DNA of 64,000 nt from Symbiodinium kawagutii (Eukaryota > Sar > Dinophyceae > Suessiales > Symbiodiniaceae): the NCBI GenBank assembly GCA_009767595.1, contig VSDK01028655.1, forward strand, positions 177,023 to 241,022. Reading direction: 5' to 3'. The first letter of the stretch is position 1. Each line of letters starts with the position of its first letter. Of this stretch, positions 1 through 12,600 are shown piece by piece. The notes beneath the pieces were generated by a model. It was not told the origin of the DNA. It saw nothing but the letters and a program-made list of their open reading frames with translations, and ran no database searches. Both the position numbers and the translations under genes were made by a program.

Positions 1-102
1 ACATGGGTCGAAGTACACTCCATCAACCTCTTTGATACATCTTTGGTTTTATCCCTGGCTACGACGCAAAATGATCCACCCTGAAAAGAAGTTGGTTTCC
101 AT

Positions 103-338
103 CAAGAATGATCATTCTGCACGTCCCAACTTGTGAAGAACTGGGAACCCCATATTTTGAGCCTTTGACCCCAATGCTGGCCCCGAAAGTTGGATGGGAG
201 CACTTCTGCAGATGGTTGCTGTTTTGTGATGCACCGAACGAGTCGGGAGAAGTGTCTAGAAATGATGCGCAAGCACCGGTAGCACACAGCCACTGCAACA
301 TCATGACCCGTGAACAATTCGAGGCTGGGGAGCATTGA
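103..338 (+). CDS. C-terminal exon of an unidentified gene (5' part off window)
   Basis: An open frame runs to a TGA at 336-338. The in-frame stop upstream is at 72-74, so only this exon is in view; AG acceptors occur at about 88 and 106. The product looks like real protein: balanced composition, a Cys/Trp/His-rich stretch (HFCRWLLFCDAP) and an ending that includes VAHSHCNIMTREQFEAGEH. I do not recognise the family and assign no function. It has the same orientation as every other gene in the window. The minus-strand ORFs over the same bases are poorer in composition and are treated as shadows. The start coordinate is approximate because the acceptor cannot be fixed without the preceding exon. 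Confidence 0.5.
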
Positions 339-3300
339 TTAAGCACTAGTGAATTGACCCTTCGCTATCCAGAAACCTTCAAGAACCATCAATGAACTGT
401 CAACTTACCATCAATTAGCCATTGACTAACCAGTCAAATATCAATTTACCATCAATTTACCATCACTAAGCATCACTAAGCATCACTATCCAACCTTCAC
501 TAAGCATCACCAGGCACTGCGCACTCGCCACCAGCCACCCCTTGGGCCAGGTTACACGGCAGCTGACCTGGCTCTGCTGGCAGGCTTCCAAGCGACAGCT
601 GACAAGATCAACTCGCTAGGCGTTGCGGGTGGATGGTTGGGCATGGATCACCCTGGGAGGTTGATCCGTTGATCCACGGTTGATCCATGGTGAAAGGCTT
701 GGAAGCCAAGGTGAAGCTGAAGCTGAATTAGCTCAGTTTGATCATGAATCATGATCCATGGTTAATCCATGGTCAAAATCAGCTGATTTTCATGGATCAA
801 CTAGCTGGTTGATCTCGATTGCCTGGTTAAAGGGGTATGATCCAATGGTTGATGGGTGTTGATGATTAATATTGGTCAATCTGGGGTGAAAATTACTAGT
901 TAGTGGTTGTCAACATGTTTGATTGTAATACATGTTTGGATGGTTGGTTCATTGACTCATATTTTTGGGCTGATGGGTCTGATTTTGATCATGGTCCGTG
1001 TTTGTTGATGTTGATGATAATCATAGTTGCTTTATACTAGATTTTTTGGCTTAAGTGTTGGGAATTAGCTGATTTGGGATGGCTAAGAATCGCTAATGAT
1101 GGGTATTTGCAGTCAATTATGGTCAATGATGGTTTTCCAACCGTGGGGCAATTCTTCGGACTTTCTGATTGCTTGTTTAGAAGGTTTGCTGGGTGTCTTG
1201 CAGCTACCACCTTGTGTTATGTTTTAAATGTTTTCTGGGATATGGTTGATTTACCATATAGCCACTGAAATTTGAGATATTCTTGAGAGGAATGTCGTTT
1301 AGATGATCAAGCAGCTTTTGCTGCCATTGTTTTTGCTAATGGACCCATGCAACCAGTCATTCAACATCATTCCAAATAATTTAGCGCTATTCAATATTTG
1401 TGAAAATCAGTAGGCGGCATTCAACATGCATTTAACATCATTTGACATCATCTAGCGTCATTCATCGTCATTTGACACAGTTCAAGATTGTTAAGCATCA
1501 TTTAACCCTTCTGAACCCTGATTCAGCCTTCGGCCGATCATCTTCAACTGTCGCTGTGTCGTCATCTCTGCGCAGGCGGCAACACTCAAAGTACCCAACG
1601 ACCCGAAGGTGTGAATTTGTTTCCTCCTCCTGAAGGCGCCCTTGCTCCGACGTCGTGGTCATCAGTCGCCATAGTTGGCACTTGGGTTTGTCCGCGTCGC
1701 CATGGTGGTGCCTAGAATCACCATCCAGCAATGACCATGATTGATAGGAAACTAACCCACTAAAGCGGTACACTATTTAGGAACAACCCACTTAGCATGA
1801 GAAGATACGGTTCTTATCCAGAGTCATCCACAGGAAATAATTTGCTGTTTTTTGGGTATTATTACAGTTCGTGATAGCTGACAAGAACTAGTTACTAGCG
1901 TTGTTAACCATGTCTAGGCTAGGAATGTTCATGATGTCCTTTGCCATTGTAGCTTCACTGATCGTCACTGGTCACTGGTAATATGCCACCATATCCGGCT
2001 GGCTACACCACTGTGACTTGAAAATTTCCCACAGGCAAAGCTAGGATTCGCAAATGTTCAGGACCGAAAGATTGTTTTCACTGCTTTTCTTTGTTACCTT
2101 ACACTGGTAAATTGGGAAACTCCACAGAAGTTTGCATTAAGCCATAGCAGTGCGACCAGTGCAGCGTTGTGATATTTTGACTGGCTTTGTTTCGTGGTTC
2201 TTTTCCTGAGATGAGCAGCTTTGGAGCACCCCATCATCAAAACGGGTTCGATTCATAGCTCATAGCTCTGTGAAATTGAAAAGAAGCGGGACAGGATTAA
2301 CTGACCTGACGGCCATCTATCAACCGACAATCACCGTTGACACTTATTCATTATCAACAACCAGAAAACACATTTATCCACCATGTTAATTGATCATCAT
2401 CTACCGTTCTCAACCACTATCAGTCATTGTTAATTAATCATCATTGGATATTCAATCATTACAAACGATCGCCAACTATCAGCAGCCGTAGATAACCATC
2501 ATTCAAATTCATCAAACATAAACCATTGGCCAGTCTGAACAATCATTAGCCATGCTGTTTCATGAGCATGATTATCGTCATTAACCTTTCTCGCCAACCA
2601 TAAGACCGTCATGTTCCACGAAAACCGTAATTTGCCACAATCAACCACAAATATTCATCCTTGGTCAGTATGAATTAGCCATTATCAACCAATACTAGTC
2701 AAGTCTGAAGCAATATTCACCAATACAAGTCAATCAATATCCATAGATCATCTTTGATAAATTGGCCATTATTGCCCATTACTGTAAGGTGGGCCTCGTT
2801 GTCGTGGCTTATAGGGCCATCTATAGCTACACCATGTGCCTGGGAGTTACCCAAGTTCCTGAACGAAACCATCATTGGCTGCGAGGCCAAAAGCCTCAGG
2901 AAGATACTTTCGGTGGTTGGGGTGAGGCTCAGCAAGGTGTGACACAGCGGGTGTGGCGACAAAATTGTCGGGGTTGTGGTGATCGCGTGGAGAATCAACA
3001 TGTGAGTGATGGTTTAATGGTGGAATTCTATGGTGTACATAAGTGGTTAATGATGCTTGTTTAGTGGTTTAACGATGGTCAATAATGGTTTTTGATCGGT
3101 AATTGACCTCCACTTCAAAACAATGATACCTAATGATGGAAATGGTCTGAAAATAATGAAACGGTGAAAGATTCATTAACCATCGTCGTTGAATCAATCA
3201 TCCTAATATCAAGATGGTTAGTACTGGTTGGCACTGCTGTATTTGTGGGTGAGTTTTAGGGCTCAACAACCAGCGAGAACCACTATCAATATGGATGATG

Positions 3301-3611
3301 TCTCGAAATTGGGGTGGGAAATTCGGCGATTTGAAGGGTTTGTGGACATCATCAAATGATTTCCAATTTCGCCCAAAATTGCTACTTTAGTAGTTGTTTC
3401 ACCTCTTTTTGGGGGGGTCTACTGGGATCTGACAATCCTTTGAAAGACAGAAACTGGGATAACCAGGGTTTTTGTAGGTGTTTCACCTGCAGATCTAGAT
3501 GTGTACCCAGCAGAACCGACCAAAAAAGTACGCTCGAATCCATTTCTCATCTTGACATCCCCAGAATCCACTGTTGATCATCCATAGCCATGGCTTAGCT
3601 GAGAGCCACCC
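339..3611. other. Intergenic spacer rich in degenerate TTAACCATCA-type repeat
   Basis: No gene could be rebuilt here. 360-520 and 2330-2720 are dominated by CATCA/ATTAACC simple sequence in one orientation; 830-1000 and 3020-3200 carry the complementary GGTTAATGATGG. A more complex patch at 1500-1750 has a 91-codon minus-strand ORF and a 63-codon plus ORF, neither with a recognisable motif. A second patch at 2760-3060 is open in several plus frames. Either patch could hide a small exon, but there is no phase partner. Confidence 0.5.
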
Positions 3612-6600
3612 ATGGCTCCTGTAGGCGTCCCAGCCGAATGGACCGGTGGAAGTGATGAGATCGACTCCATCTTGGCGTCGCAGTTCGACTGGGACGTCTT
3701 CGAAAAACATTACGTGGCAGCACGGCGGCCCCTGCTCATCAAGGGAGGAGACCGGGGGGGCAATGGCCTTGTAGGCCATGATGGGGCATGGTGAAGGATC
3801 GTACTGGATGGTCCTGGAGGTGGTTTTTAGATGTTGGTTTAGATGGTACTTGAGAATACTTTTGATGGTATGTGGTTTTACTTTTGAGCGCGAATGATGG
3901 TATATAGTGATTACAAATGCTGGTAGATATCATCTGGTTGTTTTTTCCCGGGGTTAAGAAGGGGGTTCAGAATGGCTGGGCAGGATGAGATTGGAATTGC
4001 AGGTCACAGATTATCAGCCGTGCTTGGTAGTTCATGGTGCAATCATGGAAATGTAGTTGATTGCTCAGTGGCCGAGTGAACATCTCAACATTCAACATGT
4101 TTCAAGGAATCAAGGCTGCCAAATGAGCGATGTCCCTGCTGAGCGGGGTGACATCGACGCTCTGAAATCGATATATGTGTTCCGAGTATATGGTGCACCT
4201 AGTCCTCCAAGATCATTCGGTTTTTGTGGCTCAAGAGTTTAAACTCCTGTCAATAGCCTATCACTGATGTTGAAACTAATTGGAGTGTGTTTGATTGAAA
4301 ACCTGGGAAAATCTTCTGTGCACGCACATGATTGGCATATTATTTTCATGTTTACAAGTAGATATTATGAGGAATATTGATAGATATAGAGACACAGCAA
4401 AACAAGTGTTTGTGACTGTGCAAGAAGAACCACCTTGGGACGGAGAAGTGGGGCAACAGGATATGTGATGCTTTTCTGCATTTACAAGATATTGTGCAGC
4501 TAGTTCTTTCAGGCACGAGTCTGTTCCGTTCATAAGCAAGCTAATGTTGCCCATCAACTTCAAGCCCTGACTAATCAATAGAAGACCACCCACCAGCTGG
4601 GGCTGGCTTACCAGCTTGGGCTGGCTTTGTCACTTCACCCAAGCCATCCAGGAGTGCGAATGAGCGTCAGTGACAAGGTGAAATTCACCAAGGAAGGTCT
4701 CCTGGAGGTCGCGGGGTCTCGCCCCGTGCGGGCCTTCTCCACGCCCTACGAGGGCGACTTCCGGGACGTGGCACCGGTGGAGATGAGCCTGGAGGACTAC
4801 GCGAAGTTTTTGGATCAACGGGATACCTCGGAGGAGCAGGTGGGGTGAGATCCAGCCCTGGTGGTGGTTGGTTGGTGGTTAAGCTGGGAGGTGGTCCAGG
4901 AAGCCATGCAGATGTTGGGATGATCAGATGTCAAGATCACTGGTTGATGTGAATTTGGAAGGCGGGAAAGCTTGGTTTTGACTTTTTACATGATGGTAAA
5001 GGGAGGGGTCTTCCACGTGGAGGGACCTTCAATCAGCGTTGCTGGTCATGTCGATTCTGTTTTTGATAGAGAAACTGCGACAGAAGCCTGAGGCGTGCCC
5101 CATGGCCAGAAGATGTTGGTGCCATGATCGTGGGAAGGCTAGTACTAATCAACCAGTGCGACCGGGTGGCAAAGATGGAAGTTTCCAGAGCGATAGCTAT
5201 ATTCAAAAAAATGTTTCAATGTCAGGAGTCGTCGACGACTGGAAAAACGGGCACAACCATATAGGGTTTGTTTGATTGTGTGATGCTGTTGTCGGTCGAA
5301 CTCGCTACATCTGTCTATTTGTGTATTTGCCACTGTGTATTCACTTTGATCCATACTTCTGTACCTCTTTGATTGTGTGTTTGTCCCCTCCCCTTTCCTG
5401 TCCTGTTCCTGCCCATCCTGCCTCCACTTGCTCTTTATTGATTCTTGAGCTATCATATGGCAGTTTCTCAAAATAAGGGTACCCCCAAATCATCTTTTTT
5501 AATCATTTTATAGATATAGTCATAGACCAACCATTTGGGAGGTACCTCTATTTTGAGAACCCCCGGTATTGGTTTTGAAAAATACTTCCTTGGGTATAAG
5601 GCTTGTCGATTTTAGGAAGTGCCACAGTTGAACATGGGGCAATTTGTCTGAGTTGATCTTGAAGTCGGAAGTTCAAAACAAGCAAATGTATTTTCAGTCA
5701 CACCCGAAATCTCAGCTCTTGCCTGCACGTCCCACCTGATTTAATGTCACAGTTTCTGAAGAAACATCTTTTTTCACTACAGTCGCACGTCTTTTTTGAA
5801 TGGAAAAGCAGCGCTTGAGCCTGTGGTGAGTCTGGCTTCTGTCAATGCTGTTCACTCAGGTCATGTAGTACGTAGCTTTCACGCTCAACAAAGCCATGCC
5901 AGACACTACGATGGTGGATCCACTATGGTTGATGATAACCAATCGTCCACTAATCCACCAACTAATCAACCAACTAATCCACCAACTAATCCACCAACTA
6001 ATCAACCAACTAATCCACCAACTAATCCACCAACTAATCCACCAACTAATCAACCAACTAATCCACCAACTAATCCACCAACTAATCCACCAACTAATCC
6101 ACCAACTAATCAACCAACTAATCAACCAACATCCACCAACTAATCCACCAACTAATCAACCAACTAATCAACCAACTAATCAACCAACTAATCAACCAAC
6201 TAATCAACCAACATCCACCAACTAATCCACCAACTAATCAACCAACTAATCAACCAACTAATCCACCAACTAATCCACCAACTAATCCACCAACTAATCC
6301 ACCAACTAATCCACCAACTAATCAACCAACTAATCAACCAACATCCACCAACTAATCCACCAACTAATCAACCAACTAATCAACCAACTAATCAACCAAC
6401 ATCCACCAACTAATCCACCAATTAATCAACCAACATCAAGCAACATCCATCAGGTCACCCACCAGGTCCTCCCCAGGTCCGGCAGAATTTCAGCTACGTC
6501 TTCGAACGTCTGCCGGACGACGAAGGGCCACTGAGCTTCGCGCGAAGTCCACCGAAACTCTTCAAGGAGCCCCCGGACAGCTGGATGATCGCAGCTGGGG

Positions 6601-8832
6601 GTGTTGTGAGTTCGGAACCATGGGGATTGTAACTATGGTTTGTACAGGAACTAAGGGGATAAAGTTCCTATTATATATTGTAACATAGTTCCTATACAAC
6701 CATAGTTATAGGACTATGGTTATATAGGAACTGTGGTTATTGTAATTATGGTTAGTAAAATTTAATAACTATGGGGATTGCAGCTGTGATTAGTATGTAC
6801 AGTATGATTCGTAACCATAGCCCAAGTTGGTGTGCAACCAACCATGGGGTGATTTCTACCAGTTAAGGGATACCCAACTTATAGACTTACTAGGTACCCA
6901 ACTTATAACCCTTCTGGGGGCCCACCTTGTAGGTCAACTTGGCCCATCCATCAACGGGCCATCCACGGGTGCGTCTCCAGGATCAGATCTTGTTGCGCTC
7001 CGCGCAGTTCACCTTGGGTGGCCAGCTGATGGGGAGCACCTTGGCCATAGGCTCTGCTCCTGCAACCAACGGGCCGAGTCAGCCAGGTGAGGCCATCATT
7101 TCTTGGGGAACCAGTGGGTAGACCATCTCCAGATCTATTGGTTGAGCTGGTTGTGTTTTGCAGTTGTATCATGTGTGAATTTTTGTGTGATCTAGAGATG
7201 CTATGTTGAGTCTATCCATTTCTGGACATTTCTGTGTGATGTTCTGCGGAGATGTTTTTTGGGTTGTTCCTCGTTGCTCTGAGGCCCTTTGCACTATCAC
7301 GTGGATGCCGTGGGGAGCCCCAAGGGAGAGCTTCTTCTTACGTGGGGAACACAGAGGATATGTAGGTTGCTTGGCTATGGGTCAATATTGATCAACCAGC
7401 TAATGGTGGATAATGACCAAGAAGCTTTAGGGAAAACAATGGCTAATGATAGGGGAACCAGGGGGACAGGGGTTCGACCCATAGCCACTTGCTAAACATT
7501 TTTCTTCATGTTTGGACATGGTCAGTTACTGGTGGTTAATGCTCAAGGAAAATGGTGCCATCTTTGGATTGCACAACATGTGGAGGCCTGTAACCACTGG
7601 ATGGTCGGATCATGGAGTAACTCGAAGCAGACTTGGAACTGGGCAACCGATTCTTACAAGCGATGTTATAATTAGACAGGTGAACATGCCAAAACTGCGC
7701 CTCCCCATCCCGAGGTTAAACAGATTTCAGTAGCATCCCAGGACCTGGCACCTGCTTCATACATCTCGGGATCTCCAGAAGTGATCTTGATCAAGTCCTC
7801 AGACAGTTGGCCCTAGGATTCTGCTTATTGAAAGTGTGGGAAGTCATGAACTTTGACAAACATTTTCGGTAAAGTCTAGGCATGGGTAATCCCAAAGCCA
7901 CCTGGTTATCTTACCTTTTGGTAGTCCCTTACCTGGCAATGGAAAATCACCATATTTCGTAAACCCTGGGAAACCATCGCCGCGTTAGTTTACCAGGGGG
8001 TATCTCTCTTTGCAAGTCATTGGAGGATAGCTTGCACGAGTCGGAAACTGACGACAGAGAATCGCAGATTGACATCCAAGACCTATCCCCCTGATGTTCA
8101 ACACCAAAGAACTTTGGTTTCCTAGGAAAGATAAGCTTGGGTAGATGATATTGGCGAAGGCCTGATGACAGCAACCCATCCAAGCTGCCCAACTGCAGTG
8201 AGGTGAACTCCTTGATCTACGGCAAGAAACTCTGGTTTCTGAAGCCGCCCGCGGAACAAGAGTTTCGCAAGACCGTGGTCTACGAGGCGCCAAAGGGCTG
8301 TGGATCAAGATGTTCACCTCCATGGATCATTGGGGCAATGAAACGAAGCGCCATAATTGGTGAATTTCAAACCTCGACGTCCTGGACCCCCCAATTTTTT
8401 CCTCAAGTCATGGTTTTTCTCTGGGTTTTCCATGGTCATGACCTTTCCCAATGTCACAGTCCTGTTGTGGCTTGGTTGCCGATTGGTCACCTCCAGGACC
8501 TTGTGCAAAGCGGAGGGCCTCAGGGTCTTCGAGTGATCCAAGAGGGCGGAGATTTGTTGTACGTCCCACAGGACTGGGCCCATGGTGCTCTTTGTCCAAG
8601 CCTCAGCTGGGTCACCACCGGCCACCATGGCAGCCACCATGGAGCACTGACATGGTCCCATGGTTGGAGCTAAGGCATCAGCCAATGCATCGGCCTGGCA
8701 CATGAGTTCGATGTGAAGGTGCAAACGTCTCCAGTCTCCGTTGAGACGGTGAATGCTGGGTTGGGAGTGGCAGTTGCCGGAATTCTGGTCTTCACCGTGG
8801 GTGTTGTCACATGGGTCGTTACGCATGTGTAA
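3612..8832 (+). CDS. JmjC/cupin-type Fe(II)/2-oxoglutarate dioxygenase-like protein with C-terminal membrane anchor
   Basis: Eight exons fit with consistent phase: 3612-3744, 4652-4839, 6486-6602, 6981-7035, 7284-7309, 8203-8286, 8497-8593, 8675-8832 (858 nt, 285 aa, TAA). The N-terminal part has the usual [10 protein letters not shown]...RPLLIKG entry of cupin-8/JmjC proteins. The core reads [20 protein letters not shown], then [15 protein letters not shown], then [15 protein letters not shown]. This supplies an HxD (H170, D172), the distal His (H230) for iron, and a Lys in the GKKxW position usual for 2-oxoglutarate. The last exon continues IGLAHEFD and ends in a hydrophobic segment, about residues 261-283, so the enzyme is probably tail-anchored with a cytosolic or lumenal catalytic domain. 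Donors are GA, GT, GT, GC, GT, GC, GT. The substrate (protein hydroxylation or demethylation) cannot be told. Other small JmjC families such as JMJD8-like are possible. Confidence 0.88.
5462..5566. mobile_element. Family-2 MITE-like element (GTTTCTCAAAATAGGGG termini), intron 2 of JmjC gene
   Basis: A left end close to GTTTCTCAAAATAAGGGTAC is mirrored by a right end GGTACCTCTATTTTGAGAA about 100 bp away. The same inverted ends recur at many intronic sites in the window, so this is a dispersed non-autonomous element and not a chance hairpin. No ORF is present. Confidence 0.75.
5947..6437 (+). repeat. 12-bp tandem array (TCCACCAACTAA / TCAACCAACTAA) in intron 2 of the JmjC gene
   Basis: About 490 bp built from a 12-bp unit in two variants that differ at one position (TCC versus TCA), with occasional shortened units (CAACATCCACCAACTAA). 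It lies wholly inside the 4840-6485 intron. It creates long meaningless ORFs: Asn-Gln-Pro-Thr repeats on + and Ile-Ser-Trp repeats on -. The variant order is irregular, unlike the 34-36 kb array. Confidence 0.95.
6638..6800. repeat. CATGGGGATTGTAA inverted-repeat element
   Basis: Several short stem-forming segments (CCATGGGGATTGTAACTATGG; repeated ATAGTTCCTATA/TATAGGAACTAT) lie between exons 3 and 4 of the JmjC gene. A related element with a cleaner TIR lies at 47451-47515. Confidence 0.55.
7371..7488 (+). mobile_element. Family-1 MITE-like element with TGGCTATGGGTCAA termini
   Basis: About 118 bp. The left end TTGGCTATGGGTCAAT is the inverse of the right end TTCGACCCATAGCCAC. The body has the shared order GGATAATGACCAA, GGGAAAACAATGGCTAATGATAGGGG, AACCAGGGGGACAGGG. 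TTGC occurs immediately outside both ends, a possible 4-bp target duplication. It lies in JmjC intron 5. Other copies are at 24367, 28575, 38792, 39848 and 52253. Confidence 0.8.
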
Positions 8833-9616
8833 GATCAGCACCGCGCTGGCAATAGCTCCAAAAAGAGCAGCTCTGACAGCAGTTTCTGACATTTGCAGCT
8901 GGTGATGGCATTGGAGTCCGCAAAAGGAAGATAATCAGGAGGACCCCAAAAAGTTCAACAATGGTCAAGGGCATAATCAGCGTACACATGCGTGAACCGT
9001 CCATGGATAGCTTGCCATGAAAGACATCACATGCGTGAGCCATCAACACTCCGCATTTTTGGCTTCAGCTCTGGGCCCTGGGAATCTTCCCCGGGAAGTC
9101 CAGACAGTTCAACTTGCGATGGCACGGATATCGAACCTCCTCGTCTGCAAGTTGCAGTGCTTGCTGCTCTTGCTGAATTCTGCAGAAGTAAAATGTATTT
9201 CCAGAGACGCCCAGGAGCATTGGTCGGTTCTGGTCGGTGTCATGAAGTCCTGCTGTCAAGCTAAGGGGTTTGTCCACTTGTCAACCATCACTGTCTGAAG
9301 ATGTACAAATTATATCAAATTATGAAGTATATGATGTATCACAAGTTGGTGGTCTCAAACACGGTCCGTTAATGGTTTTCATTGTCGTTGAAACCACCAA
9401 CCAGATCATGACCTCACCAAATTTTGCGCGCGAACCGCAGATGAACTTCCAAGCTTGCTGGTTCACCAGCTCTGCACACATCAGAATCCCCACGAATCAC
9501 TCACCTCCCTCAACCATCATCCACCACCACCAGGCCTACCCACCAGGCGGAACCATCCACCACCAGGTGCTCTCCACCATGACCAGGAGCCCAGGTCAGA
9601 TCTCAGACTTCAAGAG
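8833..9616. other. Intergenic spacer between JmjC gene and membrane acyltransferase-like gene
   Basis: 784 bp without a convincing exon. Short ORFs on both strands (for example 8992-9298 +) have no motif and no phase partner. AG-rich sequence just before 9617 (AGGTCAG, then ATG about 17 nt later) is a plausible spliced-leader acceptor for the next gene. Confidence 0.5.
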
Positions 9617-12600
9617 ATGAACGTTTCCAAAAGCGCCTCCTTCCGGGCCCGTACGGTGACAGCAGGTGGTGAGGACAGTGCCTATAACCCCGACGATGTT
9701 CCAACGGAGCAGGAACTGAAACAGGACTTCTCTGGAGATTGGCTGTTTCATGTGAAGACCACAGCGTGCGTCTTGGAAAGCAGTTGGTCATTTCTTGTTG
9801 ATGGTTGTGTTTTTTCTCGAAAAAGAAAAGTGATGCGCCTGGTTTCTTACATAAGATGCAGTATTGTCTATACTTGATGCTTTTAAACACGTCTTACTTT
9901 GGGTTGATCAACCGGTCCAAGTAAAAAGAATCATCAAGCGAAACTATGACTGAAGTTGATATCTGGTTGGTGGGTTGAAACATGTTTTCCCCTATTGTCT
10001 ATTAACAACGGGTTGGTTGACTAATATTTTTCATAGAGGTGGTTCAACCACCAACCAGATATGTTTGTCTGAACAAAAACACCAACCAACCACCAACTAG
10101 TACTTGGATGTGCATCCCCAATGCTCGCAACTGGAAACTAAGCATGGTTGGAGGGGTTAGTTCAGCTACCTGAAATAGGGTTCAACGAATCAGCTGCAAA
10201 TCCAAGTGCCAATCCAAAGTCCAGTACTTGGATGATCATCCCGCTAACCATAGTTAGCAACCTATTTATAGCCCCCTTAAGGTAGTTACAAACCAGCAAG
10301 GCCATGGCGATGCTTTCGACAATGGAGCTGGTACCCAGATCTCTCGGACGTTTCTCCCCATCCTTTGCATCGCTTGTGTGAGCCTGGTCCTTTGGTCCAG
10401 TGGAGAACGGCACCCTGTGCCACTCTCAACGGAGAAGTTGGGTGGTGTGCCCGGTGAGAACCCGGATGATGACCGAATGGAGCGAGCAGAGGATGGAACC
10501 AGCGATGCCAGAGATGGAACTGACGAAAAATCCTCCGAAAAAGCGCAGAAGAAGCGGCTCTTCCATGTGGACTTTGCACGGATTTGTGCTGTGATGTGTG
10601 TCATCTTTGAACATTCCGGTGGCCTGGTGGAGGAAAGGGCGCCCCTGAGTTTTCACCCAAAAAACGGACGTCCCCTATATCTGTGGTGATCGACTTGGGT
10701 TGGCCCAAGTGTTGATTCGTTTCTTGTATGGGGAGGTGGCATATTCATAACTGGTGGTTTCCGACCCTTTTCATATTGTTTTACCAGGTATGGATGATTG
10801 CCTCATTAATTTTTGTTGGGGATGGGTTGGAACCACCAAGCAGCAATGGATACACCATGACCCAAGAACTTGCTCCGTGTTTGGGGGGGTACCTCTGGGG
10901 GGGGGTTCAGAGAAGATGGACCTGAAATCGATATGGACATGTTCCTATCGCTTGTTGCATCGCAGTGTGGGAACGTCTTCCATTCTGGTGCTTGGTGCTT
11001 CATCATGTTTGAGAACCCATGGAATAATTGTAGATCATACAGAATGATAGACTCGTACTGTCATTAAGCATCCTTAACCCACCAACAAATTGTGAAATGT
11101 TTGTCCTGGTTTTGTTATCAGCAATCTGCCAGCTACAATCATATACGGCCATAGCTGCGCCTATAGCGGTGTTTGGGGATTTGGCAAGCAATGATTGCCA
11201 CTTTTTTCTGCATCCTTTCCCCAAGTTGAGAATCATAGCGGCAATGACTCAACAGCCACCAACAGGAGATTTTGAACTTGCCATATGTTTGGAGCACCCC
11301 AAATCTGATGGTTTACCCATGGTTTACTTTACCCATGGTTTACTTTACCCATGGTTTACTTTACCCATGGTTTACCTGTGGTTTACCAAGGTTTGCCCAT
11401 GATTTACCTGTCAAAAATAGTCTTTTTCTGATTTTAAAGATGGATACCTCCACGGTGAGAAACTCAGCCAAGCCTCCCTGAGGTGGGATTAGCTACACTC
11501 ACCGAAACGTGGGCTTTGGGCTTTGGTGGGCACTGCCATATCTATACGTCACCAGTGGAATGTCTTCGATGATGAGCAAGTCGAGCATGTGTGGCTATGC
11601 CTTTCGACTTCTGATTGTCTTTGTGGCAGGTGTTTCAGCGAATCTCTTCGCTGATTCAGTGAACAAGCGGGATTGGCGCCATGACTTTGGGAACACGATC
11701 TTTCAGATGTTTCTTGGTAGAGTGACGGTGGAGCGTAAACAACCCAAGAGCTCAACTAGTGACTGGTCACTTGTTGCATGTTCACCAGGGCATCACCGAC
11801 GTGATGAACATGCGCTTAGCACGACCAAGCTAGGACAAGCCAACAGTGGGTCACATCATCTCCTTAGAGAATGCTTCATTGGTAAAGACCGATGCCTGAT
11901 GCAAGGTGATCAAGGTGTATGGTTGGGGTAGCATGTACCTGATTTGCTTGGTTTACCTGATCTACACGCTATTGGGCAAGGGAAAGGGGGGGCCCTTGTT
12001 TGGTTCTAGTCTTGATCTTCGTGGCTGGCGCAACAAATTCCAGCCAAAGACCAAGAACTGGTGATATCCCAACAAGATCTCCAAATTATTGGCCCCTTGA
12101 TGGCTAATTTGTGCTTGGCAAACAGGAAAAGGTTTATGGCTTCACTGATGGTTCCTTGTTGGCTGCACTGTTCATTGTATCCCTGCAACTATTCGCTATA
12201 ATGAACGGTCAACTCAACCAATGGTGCTCTGGCTGATTCAGTATGTTCCCCAATGACTCTGGAAGGGTTGGCCTCTGTTGGTTACGACTTACAACCTACA
12301 AACATGGTTAGTGAACGCTTAACCAATAGTAATAGGTCAAGGAATGGTCAACCAAAGCTTCATCAATGGTACAAGGTGGGCCCCCCTGGTTATAAGTTGA
12401 TTAAGATTCGCCATTTAACTATAGTTATATCTTGCATAGCGGGTAGTTACCGGTTACCCTAGTTATGTTCACCAACTTAGCTAACTTAGGGGGCCCGGTC
12501 CCTTGTATAGCTATGGTTGGCATTGGCGCCGCCAGGTTTTTCGTGGTGATGCTCCTCATCATGGCTCCCTTGGCCGAGCCCTTGAGACAAGGCATGCGCG

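Noticed and set aside
1498..1773. 91-codon minus-strand ORF with charged C-terminal half
   Set aside because: No recognisable motif, against the direction of all other genes, and no splice partner; kept only as a possible patch of old coding sequence.
4211..4240. Relict spliced-leader sequence near TGGCTCAAG
   Set aside because: Only about nine bases match the end of the dinoflagellate leader; the same short match occurs at about 46246, as expected by chance.
5796..6225. ORFs of Asn-Gln-Pro-Thr or Ile-Ser-Trp repeats
   Set aside because: They are translations of the 12-bp tandem array in a JmjC intron and are open in several frames because the unit has no stop.
11890..12200. Membrane-like peptides VYGWGSMYLICLVYLIYTLL and FTDGSLLAALFIVSLQLFAI
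   Set aside because: The exons on either side (ending 11708, starting 12536) splice in phase to FQMFFVVMLLIM, leaving these within the intron; they have no phase-compatible boundaries.
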